A DNA stretch of 64,000 bases from Liolophura sinensis. Taxonomy: Eukaryota; Mollusca; Polyplacophora; Chitonida; Chitonidae. The position numbers and the translations under genes were made by a program. This document shows positions 47,817 through 59,466 of this stretch, in pieces. The notes beneath the pieces are model-generated. The model was not told where the DNA came from. It did not search any database and was given only the letters and a program-made list of their open reading frames with translations. The stretch spans positions 19,275,608 through 19,339,607 of the forward strand of contig NC_088299.1 of the NCBI RefSeq assembly GCF_032854445.1, given 5' to 3'. How positions within the stretch are numbered: position 1 is the stretch's first letter; each line of letters opens with the position of its first letter.

Positions 47817-48980
47817 ATGATGATACACCCCCATGCATTATCAGAACCAGGGCCCGTAGTCATCAAGCAACTGAAGTTTTAAGTTATAAACTGTCAGTGC
47901 TTAGAAAACCAAACCCATGCAGAGGAAGAACAGCTCATATTAAGGCTAGCACATTGTTCTGCAATAAAGAATCACAATTTAAACTTTCTGGAGCGAAAGA
48001 TTTTAATTGTTGGTGTGATTTAATGTTTGACGTAAGTCTTATGACGTTTGGTAAAAACCGGCCCGTATTTATCAACCAACTTAAGACCTAAGTCATAAAT
48101 TGCAAGTCATTAAAAAGCCAAACCGAGAACAGGAAAGAACATAAATTTACCAGCATGTATACCGTACTTGGAGTTAATTTTATAATGAATTAAGGTTAAT
48201 TTGAAAACAAAACGGGCATATTTAATTAATTCATCTTAAAACTTATAACCCATAAATCGGTCGCAATGGTCTGATCAAGAGCAGGCTCTGAAATCTATTT
48301 CCGAATGGTACATGTGTTTGTTGGCGTGTAAAACACATATTCTTAAGCTGAGTCACATAGTAAATCAGTTGTCAACTTCAGAATGTATGGCTGTGTCTTG
48401 CGTCTATATATCATTAAACCAACTCAGTGAAAGGATTGCAGGGGTAAAACTTTATTATCACATCACCAAATATTTCAAGACATCGTAACAACCATGCTGA
48501 GACAACACCGAAATATGATTTTTGATCGTGAACTGTCGCAGAATGGCACAAATTAAGGTATGAAATCTATAGTAAATTACATCAAAACATCACTGATTAC
48601 AAATCCAATTTACAAATACACAAACTCGCTGTTGTACTCTAAGGCAGTACATATATCCTGGGACTAATATAACTGTTATATTAGTCCCAGCTGTATGCTA
48701 ATCCATAGGTCTATGAGATATCGCCTACATGCTGCTTCTATTGTGTGCCATCTGGAAAATGAATAAAAACTTGACCAACCCTATGGTTATCCTGCAGTAT
48801 ACATATCTCACGATTTGGTAAATGTGGTGTAAAATATGATTCAATCTGTGCCATAAAATGTATATTCAAAAACTACTGTGGTTTTAAGGATATAGGCATC
48901 CATGTTTATTACATTAACGCCGTGATTTTATGTTTGTGAAAAGTTCTCACTGCAGTTAAAGCGCGACTGAGAAACTTATA
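47817..48980. other. Intergenic, no gene supported
   Basis: Two related segments (about 47848-47905 and 48055-48125: GTCATCAAGCAACTGAAGTT / ATCAACCAACTTAAGACCTA) look like short diverged duplicates. A perfect palindrome is listed separately. Confidence 0.4.
48658..48690. repeat. Perfect 16-bp inverted repeat with 1-nt spacer
   Basis: CTGGGACTAATATAAC at 48658-48673, a T, then GTTATATTAGTCCCAG at 48675-48690. There is no T-run after it and it sits far from any known gene end. Confidence 0.95.
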
Positions 48981-48984
48981 TTTG

Positions 48985-49055
48985 TGTTCGACCTGAAAAT
49001 TTTCCAGGGATTATACGGGTATATGAATGTCGGACTTGACGCTTAGATACAAACA
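48985..49055. repeat. Dispersed repeat family R, 3' end copy
   Basis: ATATGAATGTCGGACTTGAC followed by GCTTAGA matches the family R end at 1520-1547 and 3275-3300. Confidence 0.5.
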
Positions 49056-49531
49056 AAAAGACGGTCTATATACGAAGACGCAAAGATAATACATCGAACT
49101 TGATATTCATTGAAAAAAGGTTTTGGTGGTGATGAGTTGCGGAACGGCGAATGATGGCAACAGACACAGGAATGAACTCTAGCATAGTAAGATACATCCA
49201 AATAGCGCTGCAGTCCAATTTACACGAAGAGGTACTATCTCGTTTTTACTGCCGTGCACTTGGATACACATCAGTATCCGAGTCCACAAATCTACGTTCA
49301 GCAATTGGACTGTCGAGTCAGACATCATTTGGTCAAAGGCTCTACTAAACGGCATGAGAAGACACCTAGCAGTATACTCTGTGACGTCATACAATCCGTA
49401 GAGAATCATTAACACCGGGTGAGATATGATTAATTTGTTTTAATGTGATTTGATTGTATGTTAAATGTGATGACAACACAGCATTCTTTGAGAATTTCTA
49501 GATCAGTGATCTCTAATAAATTGCAATTAAC
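49056..49531. other. Intergenic, no gene supported
   Basis: Short frames only; nothing recognised. Confidence 0.4.
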
Positions 49532-50975
49532 GTCAATGCATTTTTTTACCTAATTCTGTTTAAGCCATGCAGCTAGGAAGCGTGAAAATTGCTACTATTG
49601 ATACATTTACAGGAAAAGTTAGAATAAAACCCGGATTCAGGTAAATTGATTACAGGCCATATTTCACCAGTTACGTGTGGCCATTTGCCGGCTATCACAG
49701 TGTCATCGCTGCTCTGGTTATGCTCTCTGTGCTGTAGCCGTATTTCACCAGTTACGTGTGGCCATTTGCCGGCTATCACAGTGTCATCGCTGCTCTGGTT
49801 TTGCTCTCTGTGCTGTAGCCGTATTTCACCAGTTATGTGTGGCCATTTGCCGGCTATCACAGTGTCATCGCTGCTCTGGTTTTGCTCTCTGTGCTGTAGC
49901 CGTATTTCACCAGTTACGTGTGGCCATTTGCCGGCTATCACAGTGTCATCGCTGCTCTGGTTTTGCTCTCTGTGCTGTAGCCGTATTTCAACAGTTAGGT
50001 GTGGCCATTTGCCGGCTATCACAGTGTCATTGCTGCTCTGGTTTTGCTCTCTGTGCTGTAGCCGTATTTCAACAGTTACGTGTGGCCATTTGCCGGCTAT
50101 CACATTGTCATCGCTTCTCTGGTGTTGCTCTCTAAACTGTACATCTATCTCATTGTCGTCGCTGCATGCTCAGATTTTGCTCTCTTTGCTGTACATCTGT
50201 CACATTGTCGTCGCTGCATGCTCTGGTTTTGCTCTCTGTGCTGTACGTCTATCACACTGTCATCGCTGCTCTGGTTTTGCTCTTTGTGCTGTACATCTAT
50301 CACATTGTCGTCGCTGCTCTGGTTTTGCTCTCTTTGCTGTACATCTATCACATTGTCGTCGCTGCATGCTCTCGCTGTTATTCGAATAACTAATTCCTAA
50401 CCCGCTGCTAACTTCAGTGTGCCGCAACGACAACAGTGTGAAAGACGTACAGCACAGAGAGCAAAATCCACAGCAGCGACGACAGCGTGATAGACGTACA
50501 GCACAGAAAGCTGTGCTTTCTATGCTTTAAGTCTATCACACTGTCGTTGCTGCTCTGGATTTGCTCTCTATGCTTTAAGTGTATCACATTGTCGTCGCTG
50601 CTCTGGATTTGCTCCCTATGCTGTACGTCTATCACACTGTCGTCGCTGCTCTGGATTTGCTCTCTATGCTGTACGTCTATCACATTGTCGTCGCTGCTCT
50701 GGATTTGCTCTCTATGCTGTACGTCTATCACACTGTCGTCGCTGCTCTGGATTTGCTCTCTATGCTGTACGTCTATCACATTGTCGTAGCTGCTCTGGAT
50801 TTGCTCTCTATGCTGTACGTCTATCACTTTGTCGTCGCTGCTCTGGATTTGCTCTCTATGCTGTACGTCTATCACATTGTCGTCGCTGCTCTCGATTTGT
50901 TCTCTATGCTGTACGTCAATCACACTGTCCTCGCTGCTCTGGATTTACTCTCTATGCTGTGCGTCTTTAATTACA
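49532..50975. repeat. Family R element with expanded 81/48-bp internal array
   Basis: 49532-49651 matches the left part of the 3085-3300 copy. From 49652 an 81-bp unit (GCCGTATTTCACCAGTTACG ... TCTGTGCTGTA) repeats about 6 times to 50140. A 48-52-bp subunit (CTGTACGTCTATCACACTGT ... GCTCTCTATG) then repeats to 50390 and again from 50512 to 50975. The segment 50425-50511 is the same unit in inverse orientation. All frames across it are repeat artefacts. Confidence 0.9.
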
Positions 50976-51690
50976 TACATGATTTATAGAGATTATCTTT
51001 GTGTTCCATAAGGTGAAAGGTCAGAGTGTTCTCGTTGGGGATCGAGCCAGATATTGGATAGTTTGAGACATTCGTCAACGAAATAAGAGTTCGACTTGAG
51101 CGCACGTGAGCCAGGCGCTACGACGGAAAATTGCTACTCGAATTACACGGGTTGTAGGCACTCAGGAAATTAGACCAAGGTTATATTTTTATGAAGTCAC
51201 TGCTGATTACATTATTATTTTTTATTTGATTGGTGTTTTACGCCGTACTCAAGAATATTTCACTTACACGACGGCGGCCAGCATTATGGTGGGAGATTAT
51301 ATTAAGAATAACGCACGGCGGAAAGCTATTCACATGTTTACAGCGGGATTGAGCTTGAAAATTCAAAAAACTGAAATACATGCAGTTGAAAAATTACATT
51401 TTCTGTACTTAACTTCCACATTTTGCAAAGCAACTTGTAAGCAGCGATTCTTACAATAGACTAAGGCTTCGTGAGTAGGTCGTTCCCATTTAAATTTCAC
51501 ACACAAACAGATAAAACACCTAAATATTGACACGGAAATGTAGTAGAGGAGTAAGTATGGTTAAGCTCGTGAAGAACGAGTAGCCAGTGTGACCGAGATT
51601 TGCAAAGCCTAACTTCATTCACAGATAACGGTGACGTCACTGGTTACTGATATAGGTCGCTCTCGAGTATCTGAACCTCTCTAGTAGTGA
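50976..51690. other. Intergenic, 3' of the GPCR
   Basis: It holds a truncated SINE-A copy (51210-51297). No poly(A) signal for the GPCR could be assigned with confidence. Confidence 0.4.
51210..51297 (-). mobile_element. SINE family A, truncated
   Basis: TTTGATTGGTGTTTTACGCC to CCAGCATTATGGTGGGAG is near-identical to the 3' third of the family A body; the rest is absent. Confidence 0.8.
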
Positions 51691-51691
51691 T

Positions 51692-52801
51692 TCAGGGTTT
51701 ACAAGAAATTAGCTGCATGAGTTCCTTACGAAAACTCTTCCCCATGGCCGTATATATAAAGATGTTTACAGAGGAATTCAGGACTATCAGAATATTGACG
51801 GAAAATACAAACACTTGACCGAGGGTGTCATTGTCAAACCAGAAGAAGTCCTCTACAAAAACGGGTGTTTGGCAGACAACGAACACGGTGATGACCAGGG
51901 CCACAGCCAGATTCCATTCTCGTTCTTTCCGGTGAGACACCGAGTTGAGGTCCTCTTGAGCTCCTGAGATCATCATCTTCCTCTTACTGGCGAACTGGTT
52001 CAACTTGTACAAGATGCAGGCGTTCAGGGCAAACAGCAAGCAGAGAGGAACAATGAAGTTAACCAAACTTGTGGGCCATTTTCGGTACACTGTGTTCCAT
52101 TGCATCTCTCCAATTCGCGTGAAACTGTACATGTAACAACCCGGGATGCCACAAGATATCACTGTGGTCGTCAAGTAATACGGAATCCGGAAGGCGACGA
52201 CAAAGACGGTGGTGAAAACAATGGTGCGCCTGGCGTAGTGAGTTGAGCGAATGCTGGACGCTCGCAGCGGGAAACAAAGAGAGATGAATCTGTCCACGGT
52301 GATGACGACGCTGAGCCAAACGTTCCAGGTGAATGATGTCGACGCCAAGTAATGGAGGCACAACAGAACGAACGCCGTAGTCTTATCCTTGAAGTAGATG
52401 AACTTCGACGAGAAGGAGAATGCCAGGTAGGTTTCGATGGTGCTGTGGGCCGGGACGAGAACAACGACAAGAATATCCGAGATGACCAGCACGCGCAAGA
52501 ATACGAGGAAGGTGCTGTTTAGACTATGACGACGCAACACCATAAAGGTCAGGGTGTTGCAGATGAGACCCAACACTCCGATTATAGGCAGCACTACGCC
52601 CCACAGGACGAGTTGAGGGCCGGTTATCTTCCGGTAAGGTAGTTGTAGACTGGGAGGAAATTGTTCACAGTCAAAAATGGTTATATTCCTGAAAACCAAA
52701 CGCACACAAGGCCCTGTATCTATGACGTCAGTACTGTTGCTTCCATCTCCCGCTATTTCAGTGGTGTTCATGATTACCTGTTTTCCTGTATAGAGAGACA
52801 T
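51692..52801 (-). CDS. Rhodopsin-family (class A) GPCR, FMRFamide-receptor-like
   Basis: A single open exon of 369 codons. Seven hydrophobic segments lie at about residues 63-89, 97-118, 142-169, 193-213, 245-266, 297-318 and 328-350. Class A marks: N82 in TM1, D109 in TM2, DRF at 170-172 in place of DRY, CQTP at 310-313 in place of CWxP, and NIFIY at 346-350 in place of NPxxY. N-glycosylation sites (NTT, NST, NIT) are in the N-terminus, and FRKEL after TM7 suggests helix 8. The pattern fits invertebrate peptide receptors of the FMRFamide-receptor-like group; the ligand cannot be told. TCTCTATACAG/GAAAAC at 52786 looks like a splice acceptor, so translation may start at the second Met (52771-52769) after a noncoding exon. 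Confidence 0.85.
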   Translation of the reverse strand: MSLYTGKQVIMNTTEIAGDGSNSTDVIDTGPCVRLVFRNITIFDCEQFPPSLQLPYRKITGPQLVLWGVVLPIIGVLGLICNTLTFMVLRRHSLNSTFLVFLRVLVISDILVVVLVPAHSTIETYLAFSFSSKFIYFKDKTTAFVLLCLHYLASTSFTWNVWLSVVITVDRFISLCFPLRASSIRSTHYARRTIVFTTVFVVAFRIPYYLTTTVISCGIPGCYMYSFTRIGEMQWNTVYRKWPTSLVNFIVPLCLLFALNACILYKLNQFASKRKMMISGAQEDLNSVSHRKEREWNLAVALVITVFVVCQTPVFVEDFFWFDNDTLGQVFVFSVNILIVLNSSVNIFIYTAMGKSFRKELMQLISCKP

Positions 52802-52944
52802 GACTAGTTAAACAGTTAGACGGTGGATGTAATATAGAAATCCCTTTTTAAAGTTACATTAAATATTTACACACGCGTATATAAGCACGCTCTTCTGTGG
52901 TATTTATTTATATAAAATAAAAATTAGGCAGTTTCGAAAGAAAG

Positions 52945-53748
52945 CCACTCCCCTTTGTTATGCGTGCACCAACGTTAAAAACTACTGACTTAACACCACT
53001 GTTCTTTGTCATATATGCACCTAAACGTGCGTCACAAAACTACTGACCTAAAGCCGCCGCTCTTTGCCATATATGCACCTACGTAAATGTCACAAAATTA
53101 CTGACCTAAAGCCGCCGCTCTTTGCCATATATGCACCTACGTGAATGTCACAAAACTACTAACCTAAAGCCGCCGCTCTTTGCCATATATGCACCTACAT
53201 GAATGTCACAAAACTACTGACCTAAAGCCGCCGCTCTTTGCCATATATGCACCTACATGAATGTCACAAAACTACTGATCTAAAGCTGCCGCTCTTTGCC
53301 ATATATGCACCTACGTGAACGTCACAAAACTACTGACCTAAAGCCGCCGCTCTTTGCCATATATGCACCTACGTAAATGTCACAAAATTACTGACCTAAA
53401 GCCGCCGCTCTTTGCCATATATGCACCTACGTAAATGTCACAAAACTACTGACCTAAAGCCGCTGCTCTTTGCCATATATGCACCTACGTAAATGTCACA
53501 AAACTACTGACCTAAAGCCGCTGCTCTTTGCCATATATGCACCTACATGAATGTCACAACACTACTGACCTAAAGCCGCCGCTCTTTGCCATATATGCAC
53601 CTACGTAAATGTCACAAAACTACTGACCTAAAGCCGCTGCTCTTTGCCATATATGCGCCTACGTAAATGTCACAAAACTACTGACCTAAAGCTGCCGCTC
53701 TTTGCCATATATGCACCTACATGAATGCCACAACACTACTGACACAAA
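52945..53748. repeat. 58-bp tandem array, about 13 copies, 5' of the GPCR
   Basis: Unit ACTGACCTAAAGCCGCCGCT ... CACCTACGTAAATGTCACAAA. It begins about 150 bp upstream of the GPCR frame, so it lies in its promoter or a 5' intron. Confidence 0.95.
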
Positions 53749-55370
53749 ACCGCAGCCGAATCAGCAGAAACTTCAGAAAAAGAACTGTGACAACGATCGG
53801 CAACATCTTAACACTTTCACACTTCACATAAATCTGTAACCAGTTTCACGAAGCTCTCTTAATATCACATGCTCGCAACTAACATGACGACGTGATGCCT
53901 CCACTAATGGTTGCCGTGGTAGTTAAGTGAACGTCACGTTAGCAATGATTCATGAAACCGGGCCCTGCACTGTAACGTACCCGTTTATCAAACACGCACG
54001 TGTCACAATAATGCACGTACATGTAGGCCTATCAAACACACATGCGTGTCACTTCAGTACATCTATCAAACACGCACTTGTGTCACACACGTATACTAAC
54101 CTTGAATTCTATATAGTGACGGATGCTGTTCAGGTGTGAGGTGCCGGATATAGCCACTACGTAACTCGTGATGTTGATATGTTGATCAGTGATCTCAGAT
54201 CTAGTCATCTGTCGACACACTTCCGGAGCGATTCTTATACTCTCCTTTTGCTTTCCCCGGGTGGTAGCCCATAGACGTTTGAGTTAGGTGGGTGGGGTTG
54301 GGTGGGTGGTGGGTGGGGTTTTGCAGATTAGTTGGTTGGCAGTGTGAAATAAGTGTATGACGGAGTTAAATCATAGACATTGGATCTGAGAGTTGATACA
54401 GCATTTCCTCACGTCAATCAGTATTGTTTGAACACATGTATAAAACTATCAAAAAATGCGCCTGATAAACATATGCATATCCATGGAATTGAAGATAAAA
54501 GTGAAGGCTGATGTATGTTCTGTATATGCTATCATTCAAAGGGGGAGATAAGCAATTACCCAAATTAAGCCATAATGTTGAAACCAACCACATAACCTCA
54601 GAACCATCTATAGCACATTTTTGACGTAGCACAAAGCTGCGTCGTTCACGAGAGCCAAATCTGCCGCTTTAGCCGGGAGAACTTGCATAGCCTCAAGTTG
54701 TTTTGGTCTGTAATATTAATGAACTTGGGTTCCCAATCTGTTTGAAGACTCGACGACACGATCGGGGCGTCGATAAGGATGTTCCTGGTTATCAAGGTCT
54801 GCATAATCCCTGTTTAATGCGCACGGGGCATATACCACCACAAAGATGTCTGTCACAAAACAGAGAGATAACACGGAAACTGAAAACTTTTCCAATTCGC
54901 TTTCTTTACACAGCTTATCAATTGGAGTATGAGTGTTTGGCATTTACAACATCAATAAAAGCTGTTTGCATGATTGATCACATGATGCATACCAATGGCA
55001 AGAATCATGAAAATCGAACCTGGTTGCACTAGGGGATGATGGTTATCTTGGTGAGATAATGTATAAATGGGACAAGTCGACATGACAGAGCATTTTGTGT
55101 TGATGTTGTAAGTGTGATGGTTGGCACATAATCGGTGCATGAATGTCCTACTGTCAAGTTACCTGTGAGTTTCATCCTTGCTTTTCTTCACATGCGTATG
55201 CTTAAACAGCATGAAAATCCAACACCAAATCTAAGCGTGAAATCCGACATTTGTATACCACTCGAAAAAGGCGTTTAGCACTTCCCGTGCTGGCCTCAAA
55301 ACACTAATGCTGTTAGTGTAAATTATGTGTCTTTCCGTACTCATAGTCTGCTGCTGAACTATCCATTCGA
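53749..55370. other. Intergenic, no gene supported
   Basis: It may include the GPCR promoter or an upstream noncoding exon, which I cannot place. A family R 3' end occurs in reverse at about 55225-55290 (AATCTAAGCGTGAAATCCGA). Confidence 0.35.
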
Positions 55371-55374
55371 GGTA

Positions 55375-55784
55375 GATGTCCCCTAGACCGAAATTGCTCT
55401 GAAGTTAGACGTGGCAAAATTTTCTTCCACCATGGATGGTCCCCAAACCATCGCCAGAGTACGCTCCATTTAAAAACCTGATGCAGTTTTTTACCCTTGT
55501 AAAATATGTCGAGGCTGCAAGTGCAGACGTTCGCTTTGAGCATCACCAAAGAATCTTGGACCCATGCGGATTAGGAAATAACAGTTCCACGTTGTGCTTA
55601 CTACAAATCGACAGCATAAACGACTGCAAACTTAAGGCCGAGGAGACGTATTTGACAGACATTTTTTTGTCTCAACGCCGTGACACACTGCCACGGCAAC
55701 TGCATCAGGTTTTTAAAGGTAGCGCGCGGAATAACAAAAATTTGCCAAACCTAACGTCAGAGCAATCGCGGATTAGATGTCCCC
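55375..55784. mobile_element. Foldback element
   Basis: 55375-55487 (ATGTCCCC ... AAATTGCTCTGAAGTTAGAC ... TTTAAAAACCTGATGCAG) pairs with 55700-55784 (CTGCATCAGGTTTTTAAAGG ... CTAACGTCAGAGCAATCGC ... GATGTCCCC). The left arm carries a 28-bp insertion. A 146-codon frame across it is considered fortuitous. Confidence 0.6.
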
Positions 55785-55914
55785 ATGTGTCATCCCTGGT
55801 AAATCCACACAGGCATAAAACTGGTAGAAACTGGATTCCAACTCCAACCGCCGTGTTTGAATTTAGAACTACCTGAACACTAGTTTTCAAAGGAATAATA
55901 AAGAAGCAATATAC

Positions 55915-56100
55915 TTAAAGGTGGCAAGGTATGTATTGAGGATATGTAATGAGTGACCCGAAAATATCAAATTTATTAAACGAGAGTAGAGTTTCCAGAG
56001 GCTCGGAACAAATGAAAACTACTATTCGAGTTTAATAAATCTGATATAGAGGGTCACGAATTCGATGTCCTATTTATCCCATAAATACCTCATTGTAAAT
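55915..56100. repeat. Second foldback
   Basis: The left arm (about 55920-55998: AATGAGTGACCCGAAAATAT, AATTTATTAAACGAGAGTAG) pairs imperfectly with the right arm (about 56014-56097: CTACTATTCGAGTTTAATAA, GAGGGTCACGAATT, AATACCTCATT). Confidence 0.6.
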
Positions 56101-56194
56101 TTATAGCTGAAAAAATCACTACGATTTAACCTTTTCGGAAACTGCGCCGAATCTAACCGCGTAGTAATATCACATATATAGGTCAAGTCATCAG

Positions 56195-56455
56195 TTTATT
56201 TATTTATTATTGATTGGTGTTTTACACCGCACTCCGGAATATTTCACTTACACGACGGGGACCATGCAGCATCATGGTAGGAGGAAGCCGTACAGAGTTC
56301 GGGGGAAACCCACGACCATCCGCAGGTTGCTATCAGACCTTTCTACGTACGGCCGAAGAGGAAGCCATCATGAGCTGGACTTGAAGTGACAGCCACCGCA
56401 CTGTTGAGCGGCTTCTGGGTCATTACGCTCCTCTTGCGCTAACAAATGAAGCGTC
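56195..56455 (-). mobile_element. SINE family A, nearly full length, diverged
   Basis: TTTATTTATTATTGATTGGT through ACGACCATCCGCAGGTTGCT to the rearranged tRNA-like head (CTCTTGCGCTAACAAATGAAGC). It has a small insertion (CATG) in the tail region. Confidence 0.8.
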
Positions 56456-57570
56456 ATCAGTAAGTGACAAGTACATGGCGGAGTATAATATAGTACGGAC
56501 AAAATTTATTTATATAAGGACTTTTTTTTATACCATAGACATGTCAAAAGTTTGCTTTATACAATATATCGTTCAATGCGTTAATATTTATAATAAAATA
56601 CATTTTACCACAGAAAAAATTACTGTCTAAAAATAGACAAATTTCATATTGATTCGATTATCTTGTCACATTTATAACTCTGGTGCGTCCTTTTTTGTCA
56701 ATTTTTACGACATCTCCTGGTCGAAAGTCGGCCATGTTGACATTTACAGAGGACAAGAAAAAGTTGTAAAATAAAGTAGTGCCAGTGCAGCCGAGTTGTA
56801 ACTATTGATTGGTCGATTTGCTGAATGAAGAGATACACGGACCAGTCAAAATGTGGGAATTTATATTACACGTGGTGCATATCAAAACGATATGCCATGC
56901 CTTTATTACCTGGAGAAATGAAAATTTATGGGATAAAAGTGAAAAACAGCCATCAGTTTTCTGTAAAGACAGTCGACGTTCCATACCTGCTATCGAGTTC
57001 AAGTTGCAAACTCGTCCGTGAGTTCGCGAACAAATTATAGGTCTGATGTATATAGGTATCCCAGTCGCGATTCGTATGCAGCTGTTCCTAAAAGCAGTGT
57101 GTTAATGCAATAAACATGGATGATGCAGTGATGGATTCTGGGTGAATGAGCTGTGAACGTATATAGATGCGCATGCATTGGTTGCATTTCGCCAGTTGTT
57201 TTCCAAGTTACAGTTGAATCTTGGCCTGAGAGAGAGCATGTCAATAGAAAGCTTTTCTACGTTTTTGGACGAATTTTCATTTTCGCTTGAAATTCCTGCT
57301 TTATTTGAATGGTTTGGTGCGTGGATAGTCCTAAATACTAGTGGATAAAGGGTATATCGCTTGATTTACTGCCTGGTATGGAGACTGGGGGATTCACCAT
57401 TGTCTGTGGCTCCATCAGTCTTTATTTATATGGTTTGTGTTTAATGCCGTACTAAAATATGTTCTCATCTCATCAATGTTGATGCATGAAGTTGCAGCAC
57501 AGAAACGCGCGACTTGGATTTACTATTTTATTTTAGCAAGGAACGAGGCCATATCAGATACCCTGGAAGT
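56456..57570. other. Intergenic, no gene supported
   Basis: Contains a short SINE-A-like tail near 57425-57460 (GTGTTTAATGCCGTACTAAA). No exon is recognised. Confidence 0.4.
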
Positions 57571-57574
57571 CAGG

Positions 57575-57870
57575 TGACATGAGATCAAACCTGGGCCTGG
57601 CTATACAAAGACATTTTAAAAGGATACTTGTTGCTGAGAGGGTACAGAGCAAGGAAACAGGACTGTCTGACCCTGCGTCTGCATAATGTGACAGGGTGGG
57701 GTGTCATGTCTGGTGTCTTCGGCGTGATACTTCAGTGACGGCATCACTTTGGCGGCATGGCCTCATCCTGCCACAAAATGACACAGTATACACACATGAC
57801 TCCTCGTCGTCATTGGCAGAAAAAAAAAATGTTAACCGACGTGTGAAACGCCAAGTATACATACATACAT
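57575..57870 (+). mobile_element. SINE-like family B, diverged
   Basis: TATACTTCAGTGACGGCATC (cognate of GTAAGATGTCTCAGTGAAGC), then ACTCCTCGTCGTCATTGGCA and a tail TTAACCGACGTGTGAAACGC, give the family B order with many changes. Confidence 0.45.
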
Positions 57871-58430
57871 ATAAGATACCGCTCTAAGTTTTAGCGTGGT
57901 CAAAGAGAATCATTTACTGATAAACAATCCATTAAAGTATAGGTCCCTTTCATCAATAACGGATAAATATCAAACCAGCGGATGGACAGAATGTCAAGGG
58001 TTATTTGTCTATTAGGTCTATGAATGACTTAAGTACATACATATCTACAGGCGGAGATAAATGAGCCTCTATGTATGTAGGGAAAGCTTGATTGGAAGCG
58101 ACATACAGGCGCACGATATACATGTAGCCTACGTAACTCGTGTAGCTCGGCCAGACGGTTAACGGGTCAAATTATCCACGAGCACAACTGTGCGTGACAA
58201 ATCGTCCAAGACAGTTGGTCAACTCGACCAAGATATATAACATAGTAAAATGGAGTCCTCTTTCACGATAAGGTTGTATTTATTAGCATGCAGGTGTGTA
58301 ATACAGCTCGATGAACTCAAAGATGTAGCGTATATATTCAATTGTTTTACAAAACAGGACGTCTCTCCAGAATGTAATATAGGTCATCATCCATGACATT
58401 GAGCCTCCCTATCTATTACAGGGTCAACCC
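57871..58430. other. Intergenic, no gene supported
   Basis: Nothing recognised. Confidence 0.35.
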
Positions 58431-58439
58431 TAACACAAA

Positions 58440-58604
58440 CCTCTCCTGAGGTACGTGGGAAGCTCTTCAGCCTCCTGCGGATGGTCTTGGCTTTCCCCCG
58501 TGTTCTGCCCGGTTTCCTCCCACCATAATTCTGGCCGCCATCAAAAAGGTGAAATATTCTTGAGCACGGCGTAAAACACCAATCAAATAAATAAATAAAT
58601 AAAT
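58440..58604 (+). mobile_element. SINE family A, 5' truncated
   Basis: TGAGGTACGTGGGAAGCTCT through CGGTTTCCTCCCACCATAAT to GCACGGCGTAAAACACCAAT and an AAATAAATAAATAAAT tail. Confidence 0.85.
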
Positions 58605-59320
58605 TAACACGAACTTTTTCAGCAGGTATATATATTGAGAAGATCATAAACATTGTTATATATACATACGTAGCGCTTTTCCGAATGTATGTTTAATAAC
58701 ATATAACTGCCTCCGATGAAATAAAAATCTCTACATGGACGATGATAGTGTAAGGAAGACAAACACATATATACATGAGTCCTTGCGAATTCCATGCCTC
58801 AAAAGGCAATTGTGGGAAGGTCTAAGGGTATTTCTGATACTAGTAGTTTAAACGTTGAGTCGAATCACAACTTATCAAGTAAAGGTCTGGACAGTATATA
58901 GGCTTAATTCATTAAAAATATATAGGCCCTATATTTAATTTAAATAAATCCCTGTAACTTTATTTTTTAGAAGTTTGCTGACGCGATAACGGAAGGCCAG
59001 ATATGCAAATTGAAAAACGCGTAAGTGCTTTCACATCGGCATTATTATGAATGCAGTTTTGCGCATCCTTTATATCTATTGCCTACAGGGACTGGATTTC
59101 ATGTCTGCTTTTACAGTGGGCGACATGCCGTCCCACATTGACAACAAATCTTTGTATTTTTTTTTCTATTGGCAATGAAAGACTGCATGCGATATAAATT
59201 ATATAGTGGTCGTATTTTATCTTGTCCCTATCCCTTTGTTTATACATATGATAGCTGAAGATAAGAGGAAGGTATATGTGTTTTTTATCTTCTTGAAACA
59301 AGCATATATGTATACACCTT
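58605..59320. other. Intergenic, no gene supported
   Basis: AT-rich. If the minus-strand exon at 59323-59466 is real this would be its first intron. Confidence 0.35.
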
Positions 59321-59322
59321 AC

Positions 59323-59466
59323 CCGTAAGACGTAGAAACCAAAGTATGCCTGTATGAAGCGCCTCACTAGTCCGTGTTCGTTTATAATGAAACCATTCGA
59401 CACCTCACTGTTCCTTATTTTATATATTCGAGAATCTCGTGGAAGGCGAGTATTTTGTCCCGCCAT
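59323..59466 (-). CDS. Candidate first coding exon, head-to-head with NUTF2
   Basis: ATGGCGGGACAAAAT opens a 48-codon frame that ends at a strong donor, CGTCTTACGG/GTAAGGTG, in phase 0. The peptide is basic (MAGQNTRLPRDSRIYKIRN ... RRFIQAYFGFYVLR) and I do not recognise it. The start overlaps a YY1-like site, so the ATG could be a chance product of that site. No downstream exon was found. Confidence 0.3.

Noticed and set aside
49573-50989. Several 100-250-codon frames on both strands
   Set aside because: 81- and 48-bp repeat units, both multiples of three; intergenic and mirrored by the inverted segment.
52059-52470. Two Ser/His/Arg-rich minus-strand frames of about 100 codons
   Set aside because: They are alternative-frame shadows of the GPCR coding exon.
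55436-55876. 146-codon plus-strand protein
   Set aside because: It spans both arms of a foldback element, has no recognisable domain and no splice or promoter context.
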